From Synechococcus sp. HW_metabat.21 (GTDB lineage: Bacteria; Cyanobacteriota; Cyanobacteriia; PCC-6307; Cyanobiaceae), in assembly GCA_018623875.1 (NCBI GenBank), contig JAAZUZ010000029.1:1-14015 (forward strand): a stretch of DNA of 14,015 nt, read 5' to 3'. The translations under genes were made by a program, and so were the position numbers. Each line of letters opens with the position of its first letter. Position 1 is the first letter of the stretch. Below, in pieces: positions 1-6,412 of the stretch. The notes below the pieces were generated by a model. The model was not told the origin of the DNA, searched no databases, and was given only the letters and a program-made list of their open reading frames with translations.

Positions 1-818
1 CCGATGGACGTACTGGTTCGCCAGTAGTTCTGTTCGAAATCAATGAAGCCCTGCTTGGTCAGGACCTTGACGTCGCTGGGCAGTTGCGCCTGAAGGCGCT
101 GCGCAACGGCCTCGGGATCAGTGCCCGACTTAAGCCGAACCAGCCCGACCTCAATGCTCCCGGGCGGCGTATTCGGGAGCAAGTCGATGAAGGTCTCTGA
201 GCTCGTCAGCAGGTTCCCGTCCGCACCAAAGGAGGTGCCCAAACCAACCAAGCCCGCGACCCGCACCCGTTTGCCAGCGATTTCACTTTCAACGGTGCGG
301 CCGGATTTGAACCACTCCGCCACCGGACCGAACTCGGGGCGGGACTGTTCATCAAACAGGACCCTCCCCTTTTGTGTCAGGGCGCGGGCTTTGGGCGCCA
401 AGGTCGGATCGGTGAACAGAGGGTCGTTGGGCTCAAAGCCCAAGGTGAGGATCGAGCGGGTGCCCCGCGTCTCTGGGTTGCGCCAAAGCAGCAGGTTCCA
501 GTGGACAGGTGTGATGCCCTCGACCTCTGGTGCCGCCATGGTCTGGACCAAACGGCGTTTCGGGAAGCCGGCCATGCTCACCGAACTGGTGGAGCGCGGA
601 CTGATCAGCACCAAGTCGGCATCAAAGAGCCGGTGGATCGTGACGCTCGCATCGAAGAGACCATCACGAAAGCCCAGCTGCATGAACATCAGAATCCCGG
701 CGAAACTGATGCCCGCCAGGGCAACGGCCAACCGAACTGGCTGCCTGGTCAACAGCAAAAGGGCCAGTGGAATCCGCCGGCGCTGCCAGGCCCCCTCAAA
801 CCAACGCTGGACGCTCAC
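1..818 (-). CDS. devC: DevC-family ABC exporter permease (partial, 3' end outside window)
   Basis: Permease subunit of a DevBCA-type (MacB/FtsX-like fold) exporter in the inner membrane, expected to work with the DevB adaptor just upstream and a DevA ATPase. 272 codons are visible; the C-terminal part lies beyond position 1. The start is a GTG whose last bases overlap the devB stop as GTGA, which indicates translational coupling and gives the N-terminus VSVQRWFEGAWQRRRIPLAL, as expected for DevC. A membrane segment spans about residues 28-48 and is followed by MFMQLGFRDGLFDAS, typical of DevC. The rest of the visible part (about 55-272) is the large periplasmic domain, with the DADLVLISPRS and GFPKRRL stretches common in this family. 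In Anabaena, DevBCA exports heterocyst glycolipids; unicellular strains make no heterocysts, so the substrate here is unknown. devA would be expected next, outside the window. Confidence 0.9.
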   Translation of the reverse strand, partial: MSVQRWFEGAWQRRRIPLALLLLTRQPVRLAVALAGISFAGILMFMQLGFRDGLFDASVTIHRLFDADLVLISPRSTSSVSMAGFPKRRLVQTMAAPEVEGITPVHWNLLLWRNPETRGTRSILTLGFEPNDPLFTDPTLAPKARALTQKGRVLFDEQSRPEFGPVAEWFKSGRTVESEIAGKRVRVAGLVGLGTSFGADGNLLTSSETFIDLLPNTPPGSIEVGLVRLKSGTDPEAVAQRLQAQLPSDVKVLTKQGFIDFEQNYWRTSTSI

Positions 819-1723
819 GGATTGAAGCGCGCAATGACCTTGAGGCCCGAGAGCTGTTGCACCCGCTTCGCGTCTTCAGGATTCAAGGCCAGACGCACCT
901 CAACGATGCGGGCGTCAGCATCACCTGTGGGGTCGGTGGAGAGCACATCCCGCTGCCGGATCTGCGGGGAGATCCGGACCACCGAGGCCTTCAACTTGCC
1001 CGTAAAGCCGCCGTTTTCGCTAATCAACGTGGCGCTCTGGCCAAGACGGATCCGGCCAATGTCGCTCTCGTAGACCTCAGCAATCGCCTCCATCCGGTCG
1101 CTGGCACCCACCGCGAGGATGCCGTCGGAACCCGGCCGCTCACCCGGCCTGGAATAGATGCGCAAGACCGTGCCGTCGATCGGAGAGAGGAGCTGGCTGT
1201 GCTTGAGGTCCACCTCCACCCCCCGGCGCTCGGCGAGCGCTTCACGGCGTTGTCCCTCGGACTTGAGCAGTTCGTCCTGCTTCTCCTCCAGCAGCACCAT
1301 GCTGGCCGCCCCTTCACGGGCGGCTTCGCGGTAGCGACGCACCTCTCGACGCTGCATCGCAATGGAACGATCGAGGGTGCTGATACGGGCATTCACAGCT
1401 GCCAGATCAGCGAACAGTCCAGGGCGGTTATCAAAGGTTGCGAGCACCTGACCGCGCTGCACACGATCGCCTTCTTGCACCGAAAGGCTGGTGATCCGCG
1501 GGCTACCGCCCATCGAACCCATCGGGGCGGCGAGTTGGCGAACATCACCAGAGGGCTCCAGACGCCCCAAAGCCGAAACGGACTCAATCCGCGGTTGGAC
1601 CACCGGGGCCGGTGGGGGCGGCGTCGGGCGGTCGACGCTGCGGCCCACGGCGACGAACGCAAGTACCAACGCAGCTGCCCCACCGGCACTGCGCCAAGGG
1701 TGACGCTGGACCCAGTGCAACAT
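815..1723 (-). CDS. devB: DevB-family membrane fusion (HlyD-like) adaptor of ABC exporter
   Basis: Periplasmic adaptor linking the DevAC transporter to a TolC-like outer membrane channel. I chose the ATG at 1723 (MLHWVQRHPW), giving 302 residues. It shares an A with the pcyA stop (TGATG) and places one N-terminal membrane anchor at about residues 13-27, followed by a Pro-rich linker (33-43). The reading frame is open upstream to 1843, but that stretch lies inside pcyA and looks unlike a real N-terminus. Order: first half of the lipoyl/barrel region (about 45-100, with VQEGDRVQRGQVLA), an alpha-helical hairpin rich in Arg/Glu/Ala (about 103-177), second lipoyl half (SPIDGTVLRIYSRPGE, 180-195), then a beta-barrel (about 203-300). 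The hairpin, some 35 residues per arm, is short compared with Anabaena DevB, which is well over 400 residues. The gene sits between pcyA and devC, with overlaps on both sides. Confidence 0.9.
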   Translation of the reverse strand: MLHWVQRHPWRSAGGAAALVLAFVAVGRSVDRPTPPPPAPVVQPRIESVSALGRLEPSGDVRQLAAPMGSMGGSPRITSLSVQEGDRVQRGQVLATFDNRPGLFADLAAVNARISTLDRSIAMQRREVRRYREAAREGAASMVLLEEKQDELLKSEGQRREALAERRGVEVDLKHSQLLSPIDGTVLRIYSRPGERPGSDGILAVGASDRMEAIAEVYESDIGRIRLGQSATLISENGGFTGKLKASVVRISPQIRQRDVLSTDPTGDADARIVEVRLALNPEDAKRVQQLSGLKVIARFNP

Positions 1724-2454
1724 CACTGCAGGGGCAAGGGATCGTCGAAGAGCAGTTCCTCGATATACCGATCGGCCCACTCGGGGTTGAACGCCTTCTC
1801 GAGAACGCGGCGAGTCTTGTCGTTGCGCTTCTGTTGCTGGCAATACGAGAGCTGACCGCGGTGTCGCCTCACCGTATCTGGGTGATCGATTGGCTGAGCT
1901 GTCGCATCCCGGCTCGCCTCAGCCAGGACTTGGAGGAAATCACTCACCACATCGATGAAGCGCTGCTCCTCTTCGGCATCAGCAGGGCGGACGAAGCGAA
2001 CGTAGGGCGAAAAAATCGTGCCCCACTCAGGAAGCTCCCGCTCCTGGCTGAACTCGCGCTTGGGCAAAGCCTCAAGACGCTCTAGGACCGCAGTCGGCAA
2101 CGTCCCATCAACGGGCGAAAGGTCAACGATGGCGGCCGAGACAACACCGCGACCGGCAACGATGTCGGCCCCAAAAACCGGCAGATCAAAGCGGGGATCT
2201 GGGAAGAAGACGGAGTGCAACACCTGAAGACCCGCACCAAGGCGTGCGGTTTCAAGGTGCAATTTGCGCAAACCACGGCTGGAGCGCAGCTCGTTGCGAA
2301 TGAACAGGTCCTCGCCATCCAAGCTGCCGCTAATGGCTTCGAGCTCAGGGTCGACGGCAAGCGGCTCAAGCCCAGGCAGCGACGTCCATTGCTGACGGAT
2401 GCGTTCTGCAAGCCCATCAACCAGCGGATGGATGCCCAGGGCTGCAGAACTCAT
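1723..2454 (-). CDS. pcyA: Phycocyanobilin:ferredoxin oxidoreductase
   Basis: Ferredoxin-dependent bilin reductase that reduces biliverdin IX-alpha by four electrons to phycocyanobilin, the chromophore of phycocyanin and allophycocyanin. It acts in the cytoplasm. The ATG at 2454 gives MSSAALGIHPLVDGLAERI and 243 residues, close to the roughly 248 of Synechocystis PcyA. By spacing, the active-site residues of the Synechocystis enzyme (Glu76, His88, Asp105) map to Glu68 (in KLHLE), His80 (in VLHSVFF) and Asp97 (in FGADIVAGRG); all three are present. The SPVDG, WGTIFSPYV and QQQKRNDKTRRVLEKAF stretches are also family-typical. The frame stays open upstream to 2616, but that overlaps the divergent peptidase gene and is not PcyA-like. 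First gene of an apparent pcyA-devB-devC operon; divergent from the M16 gene with 41 bp between start codons, so its promoter must overlap coding sequence. I see no convincing -10/-35 pair there. Confidence 0.97.
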   Translation of the reverse strand: MSSAALGIHPLVDGLAERIRQQWTSLPGLEPLAVDPELEAISGSLDGEDLFIRNELRSSRGLRKLHLETARLGAGLQVLHSVFFPDPRFDLPVFGADIVAGRGVVSAAIVDLSPVDGTLPTAVLERLEALPKREFSQERELPEWGTIFSPYVRFVRPADAEEEQRFIDVVSDFLQVLAEASRDATAQPIDHPDTVRRHRGQLSYCQQQKRNDKTRRVLEKAFNPEWADRYIEELLFDDPLPLQ

Positions 2455-2495
2455 CAGGGCTCGAGGACGTCCGTCTGGGCGATCCTGCCAGCAGA

Positions 2496-3779
2496 ATGGG
2501 GCAAACCCAAGATTTCCTCTCGTTGTCAGGTCTGAACACCACACCGCTGCCCGAACCGCAGCGTGGTCAGCTCGCCAACGGGACCACCCTGGTGCAACTG
2601 GACCTGCCGAACGCACCGGTGGTCTGCCTGGACTTCTGGTGCCGGGCGGGTAGCGGCGTCGAAGGCCCTGAAGAGTCTGGAATCGCCCACTTCCTAGAGC
2701 ACATGGTGTTCAAAGGAAGTCGCAGGCTGCAAGCGGGGGAATTTGACCTGCGCATCGAAGCCCTCGGCGGCAACAGCAACGCTGCAACAGGGTTCGACGA
2801 CGTCCACTACCACGTCTTAATTCCCCCAGAGGCCTGCGGCGAGGCCTTGGAGCTGCTTACGGACTTGGTGCTCCAACCTCGGCTAGACGCCAAGGACTTC
2901 GACATGGAGCGCCAGGTGGTGCTCGAGGAACTTGCCCAAAGTGAGGATCAGCCAGAAGAGGTGGCCTTTCAGCAACTGCTCAAGCAGAGCTGCCTGAATC
3001 ACGCCTACGGGCTTCCGATCCTTGGCGCGCGCGAGGCCCTTCTCGGCCACACACCAGAGAGCATGGCCGCCTTCCACGACCGGCATTACCGAGCCGACCG
3101 TTGCTGTCTCTCCGTGGCCGGTCCCCTGGCGGCCCTAGAGCTCGATGCACTGCTCGCAAACTCGGCCCTGGCCGGCTTAAAGCCATCCGAGCGGGATGTG
3201 CGTCCGGTTGCCCTCCAGTTCGAACCTGGTGAGGAGCGGCTCGAACTGCCGCGACTCGAGGCGGCTCGGCTGTTGATGGCCTGGCCACTCCCCGGGGCCG
3301 CTGATCAGATGTCAGTCGTTGGCGGAGATCTCATCACAACGCTTCTTGCGGAGGGACGACGCAGTCGCCTCGTGGAGCGGCTACGGGAGCAATTACGCCT
3401 GGTGGAGAGCGTGGATCTGGATCTGAACGTTTTGGAGTCCGGCTGCCTCGTCCTGCTGGAGGCGGTCTGCGAACCCGAGCAACTCAGCGCCGTTCGTGCC
3501 GAGATCAATGCCGTCCTGTTGGGTCTGCTGCAGGAGAGTCCAAGTGACGCGGAAGTGGATCGCGCCCGTCGACTCGTCGGGAACGGCTACCGCTTCAGCC
3601 TCGAAGCGCCCAGTGCCGTCGCCGCGATGGTCGGCAACAGTGCCCTCTGGGGACGCGAGCACAATCTCCAATCGCCACTGGACTGGCTGGATGAATGGGA
3701 CGGCCGGCGTCTTGGCCAAGAGCTCGTCCCGCAGCTGCAACCGCAGCGGGCTTTCGTTCTAGAGGCCGTCCCAGCATGA
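2496..3779 (+). CDS. M16 family zinc metallopeptidase, catalytic subunit
   Basis: Processing-peptidase-like (M16B) zinc protease subunit of 427 residues. The inverted zinc motif HxxEH is intact as HFLEH at residues 65-69, and the distal zinc ligand is Glu144 or Glu145 in RQVVLEELAQSEDQPEE, about 75 residues downstream as the family requires. GGNSNAATGFDDVHYHV (91-107) is the usual substrate-edge strand region. In the C-terminal half, the position where M16 partners carry LREExGLAY reads LREQLRLVESV, so the Tyr of the R/Y pair is missing. This fits a subunit that supplies zinc but not the R/Y pair. The ATG at 2496 is about 25 residues ahead of the conserved LANGTTLVQLDLPNAP, a normal N-terminal length. 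Its stop overlaps the next gene (ATGA), so the two are co-translated. Physiological substrate unknown; peptide or transit-peptide-like turnover is the usual family role. Confidence 0.93.
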   Translation: MGQTQDFLSLSGLNTTPLPEPQRGQLANGTTLVQLDLPNAPVVCLDFWCRAGSGVEGPEESGIAHFLEHMVFKGSRRLQAGEFDLRIEALGGNSNAATGFDDVHYHVLIPPEACGEALELLTDLVLQPRLDAKDFDMERQVVLEELAQSEDQPEEVAFQQLLKQSCLNHAYGLPILGAREALLGHTPESMAAFHDRHYRADRCCLSVAGPLAALELDALLANSALAGLKPSERDVRPVALQFEPGEERLELPRLEAARLLMAWPLPGAADQMSVVGGDLITTLLAEGRRSRLVERLREQLRLVESVDLDLNVLESGCLVLLEAVCEPEQLSAVRAEINAVLLGLLQESPSDAEVDRARRLVGNGYRFSLEAPSAVAAMVGNSALWGREHNLQSPLDWLDEWDGRRLGQELVPQLQPQRAFVLEAVPA

Positions 3780-5059
3780 GGACAGCCGGCGTGGAACAAC
3801 GGGAACTGCAAGGCGGCTGCCCGCTCTGGCTAATCGATCGACCGGGCCCGGCGATCCTCTCGGCCAAGCTCTGGATCCGCGGAGGAAGCGCCGCAGATCC
3901 CAACGGTCAACGCGGTCGTTCTCAGCTGTTGGCAGGGGTCTTGAGTCGAGGCTGCGGCCGCTTGAGCGGCGAAAACCTTGCCGATCTCGTGGAAGGCCGA
4001 GGGGCAGGTCTGCGCTGCGAAGCCGCCGAGGACGGCACCTTGATCAGCCTGAAATGCGCCAGCGATGACGCCACCTTGCTGCTGCCCTTGCTCCTGCAGA
4101 TGGTGAGCAGTCCTTGGTTGGTCGAGGACCAGATCACACTTGAGCGGCAATTAAATCTCCAGACCCTCCAACGGCAAAAGGAGGATCCCTTCCAGGTCGC
4201 CCACGACCAATTGCGCCATCAGCTCTACGGCGATGGGCCCTACGGCCATGACCCCCTTGGGGTTGAAGCTGAGCTGGCCCAGCTGGGACAGCCCGAGCTC
4301 CAGCAGTGCACGCAGCAGCTCGGGCAAGGCGGGGCGGTACTGGTGATGGCCGGCCAGCTTCCCGAGCAGCCCGAGGGGCTATTGCTCGAGGGGCTAGATG
4401 GTCAAGGCTGGAGCACCCAGGCCCCCGTCCGCCAGCCAGGAGCCCTCGGTCTCAAGCGGGGTTCCCTCGCCAGCAAGCTCGACGACACCGAGCAACTCGT
4501 GCTGATGCTGGGGACCACCACCGGCCCCCTGGGCAGCGAGCAGGCCCTGGCCCTACGCCTGCTCCACTGTCATCTGGGCATCGGCATGTCCAGTCGTCTC
4601 TTTGTGGCCCTGCGTGAGGAACACGGCCTGGCCTACGACGTCGGTGTTCACTACCCGGCACGGCTGGGCGATGCGCCCTTTGTGTTTCATCTCTCCAGCT
4701 CCAGTGATCGCGCCAAAGAAGCCAGCCAAGAGCTCTTGAATGAGTGGTTGCGCCTGCTGGAGAAGCCCATCAGCGAGGAACAACTCGAGCTAGCCAAGGC
4801 CAAATTCCGAGGGCAGGAGGCCCTCGGCCGGCAAACCTGCAGTCAGATCGCTGATCGCCATGCCCTGGTCTTGGGCCACGGGCTGCCTTTTGACTTTGCG
4901 GATCAATGCCTGATCGAAGCCGAGGCCCTCACCCCGGATGACCTGCATCAAGCGGCCAAGGCCCTACTGCAGCAGCCCTGCCTGAGCCTTTGCGGACCCG
5001 ACGAGGCAATCAAGGTCGCCGAAACGGTCTGGAACCAGCACCCGCTGAACCGGGGCTAG
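3776..5059 (+). CDS. M16 family peptidase-like protein, non-catalytic partner subunit
   Basis: Second M16 protein, also 427 residues, starting at the ATG that overlaps the upstream stop (ATGA). The HxxEH motif is absent: the aligned region after KLWIRGGSAADP (31-42) reads NGQRGRSQLLAGVLSRGC, with no His or Glu zinc ligands. The C-terminal half instead has an intact SRLFVALREEHGLAYDVGVHY (273-293), which carries the Arg/Tyr pair (about Arg280 and Tyr287) that helps hold substrate in M16B enzymes. A known arrangement in bacteria is a heterodimer in which one subunit binds zinc and the other gives the R/Y pair; this gene and its neighbour fit it well. The frame is open upstream to 3695, but that is overlap with the first gene. 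It ends tail-to-tail with sipA, and the two stop codons overlap. Confidence 0.92.
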   Translation: MRTAGVEQRELQGGCPLWLIDRPGPAILSAKLWIRGGSAADPNGQRGRSQLLAGVLSRGCGRLSGENLADLVEGRGAGLRCEAAEDGTLISLKCASDDATLLLPLLLQMVSSPWLVEDQITLERQLNLQTLQRQKEDPFQVAHDQLRHQLYGDGPYGHDPLGVEAELAQLGQPELQQCTQQLGQGGAVLVMAGQLPEQPEGLLLEGLDGQGWSTQAPVRQPGALGLKRGSLASKLDDTEQLVLMLGTTTGPLGSEQALALRLLHCHLGIGMSSRLFVALREEHGLAYDVGVHYPARLGDAPFVFHLSSSSDRAKEASQELLNEWLRLLEKPISEEQLELAKAKFRGQEALGRQTCSQIADRHALVLGHGLPFDFADQCLIEAEALTPDDLHQAAKALLQQPCLSLCGPDEAIKVAETVWNQHPLNRG

Positions 5060-5274
5060 AGCGTCTCCAGTTGCTTGAGCTCGAGCAGAAAGGTGCCGCG
5101 CCGGAACCGCACGGCCACCTGCTCGAGGGCCTTCAAGGCCACCACCTGGCCGATCTCGCCCGCGTCAATCAGATCCGGCGGTCGGAGCATCGACATGGCA
5201 TCGGCCGTTTTCAAATAGCTGGGTTGCTGCAGCAACCGCACCTGGGTGCCAACACTGATGGATTCCTGAGACAT
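5056..5274 (-). CDS. sipA: SipA, NblS-interacting small regulatory protein (DUF3148)
   Basis: 72-residue protein recognised as SipA, a small beta-barrel protein that binds the ATP-binding region of histidine kinase NblS and modulates its output; NblS controls high-light and nutrient-stress responses, including phycobilisome degradation. Family marks are VGTQVRLLQQPSYLKTAD, then the very conserved MLRPPDLI followed by GEIGQV, and VRFRRGTFLLELKQLE near the C-terminus. I chose the ATG at 5274 because it gives the family's usual length; the frame runs open to 5379 but that is not SipA-like. A short AAGGA lies only 3 nt upstream, so its use as an RBS is doubtful. It is divergent from bioY (55 bp) and its stop overlaps that of the upstream convergent M16 gene. 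Confidence 0.9.
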   Translation of the reverse strand: MSQESISVGTQVRLLQQPSYLKTADAMSMLRPPDLIDAGEIGQVVALKALEQVAVRFRRGTFLLELKQLETL

Positions 5275-5329
5275 CGGTCCTTGCAAGACCACCACTCTCC
5301 TGCAGGATGGTCGCACTGAGAGGCCAACT

Positions 5330-5902
5330 GTGCGCGCCCTTGCCAACTGGAGTGGTGCCTTAGCCGGATTACTCCTCATTCTCTGCGGCGGGTTAATTCA
5401 GGCGGCAATCCCGTGGCCAGGGGAACAGGGGATCGATGTGCTGCCCTTGCCGATGACGCTGCAGGTGCCGGCTCTGCTCTTCACGGCGCTGGTCTGCGGA
5501 CATCGCCCAGCGATGTTGGCCGGCATGGCCTACATCAGCCTGGGCCTCTTCCAACTGCCGGTCTTCCAAAGCGGAGGAGGACTGAGTTACCTGAGCGATC
5601 CAGCCTTTGGCTACCTGGCGGGATTTCTACCAGCGGCCTGGCTGACGGGACGGCTAGCTCAGCAGCAGGACATGGGTGACCTATTGAACCTTTTGGGAGC
5701 GGCAGTCTTGGGGTTGTTGATCCTCCAGGGCTGTGGCTTGGCCAACCTGCTGCTCGGGGGACTCTTTCAACGCTGGGGGGGACAACTCCCGCAGTTGGTG
5801 TTGACCTACAGCCTTGGGCCGCTCCTGCCCCAACTGTTGCTGTGTTGCGCCGTCGCCGTGCTGGCCTGGCCAACGCGCCGTCTGCTGTTGCTGGATCGCT
5901 GA
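5330..5902 (+). CDS. bioY: Biotin transporter BioY (ECF S component)
   Basis: Substrate-binding membrane subunit of a biotin ECF transporter, 190 residues, nearly all hydrophobic with about six membrane segments. The BioY hallmark region is clear: LFQLPVFQSGGGLSYLSDPAFGYLAGFLPAAW (about 68-103), where a Gly-rich loop is followed by P-x-x-GYLxGF. LPLPMTLQVPALLFTAL near residues 38-54 matches the usual PVPxTLQ segment. The start is GTG at 5330; an ATG at 5307 is out of frame. No EcfT or EcfA gene is next to it, so it would use shared energising units elsewhere or act alone, as some BioY proteins are reported to do. The stop overlaps the lspA start (TGATG), placing it first in a bioY-lspA-GTPase run. 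Confidence 0.9.
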   Translation: MRALANWSGALAGLLLILCGGLIQAAIPWPGEQGIDVLPLPMTLQVPALLFTALVCGHRPAMLAGMAYISLGLFQLPVFQSGGGLSYLSDPAFGYLAGFLPAAWLTGRLAQQQDMGDLLNLLGAAVLGLLILQGCGLANLLLGGLFQRWGGQLPQLVLTYSLGPLLPQLLLCCAVAVLAWPTRRLLLLDR

Positions 5903-6351
5903 TGGCCCCGAGTTATTGGATTGCTCTCGCCGTCGTGCTGATGGATCAGCTCAGCAAAGCGTGGGCACTCGAGCATCTCTCCGGCGTGGGCATCCGCCCA
6001 CTGGTTCCAGGACTGCTGCAGCAGCGACTGGTCTTCAACAGTGGAGCGGCCTTCAGCATGTTGGAGGGCAACGCGAATCTGCTGGGCCTCGTCAGCCTGG
6101 GCGTCGCCGCCGGCTTGGTGGTCTGGATTCAAACCAGTGGTCCAATGGAGCGCTGGCAAGCCCTCGGTCTGGGGTTTCTCCTCGGTGGAGCCATCGGCAA
6201 TGGGATCGACCGTTGGCGTCTCGGTCGGGTTGTCGACTTCCTGGAGTTCGTACCGATCACCTTCCCGATCTTCAATCTGGCGGATGTCGCCATCAACCTC
6301 GCTGTGCTGTGCCTTGCGCTCTCTCTGTTGCCCGGTTGGCGCAGGCGCTAA
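5902..6351 (+). CDS. lspA: Lipoprotein signal peptidase (signal peptidase II)
   Basis: Integral membrane aspartyl protease that removes the signal peptide from prolipoproteins after lipidation. 149 residues from the ATG at 5902, which shares its A with the bioY stop; a longer frame from 5842 would only add residues inside bioY. Four membrane segments are visible. Conserved parts: DQLSKAWA (15-22), LVFNSGAAFSML (43-54, with the invariant Asn46), GNGIDRWRLGRVVDFLEF (99-116) and FPIFNLADVAIN (121-132). The catalytic Asp pair should be Asp112 (VVD) and Asp128 (LAD), by alignment with the Pseudomonas enzyme, and the Asp in GIDR is also kept. A gap of about 60 bp separates it from the GTPase gene, so co-transcription is likely. 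Confidence 0.96.
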   Translation: MAPSYWIALAVVLMDQLSKAWALEHLSGVGIRPLVPGLLQQRLVFNSGAAFSMLEGNANLLGLVSLGVAAGLVVWIQTSGPMERWQALGLGFLLGGAIGNGIDRWRLGRVVDFLEFVPITFPIFNLADVAINLAVLCLALSLLPGWRRR

Positions 6352-6412
6352 TCAAAGGGATCATCAGGAGGAGTGGTCGGGGCCTTCTTGACCTCCACCC
6401 ACAGGTGCTGCC

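Noticed and set aside
121..1073. Two overlapping plus-strand frames over devC
   Set aside because: Arg/Ser/Pro-rich shadow translations of the DevC coding strand.
767..1855. 362-codon plus-strand frame across devB
   Set aside because: Antisense shadow of devB; no recognisable domain, and devB shows clear lipoyl and hairpin motifs.
2455..2495. Promoter elements between divergent pcyA and the M16 gene
   Set aside because: Only 41 bp; no convincing -10/-35 pair on either strand, so the promoters must lie in coding sequence or be atypical.
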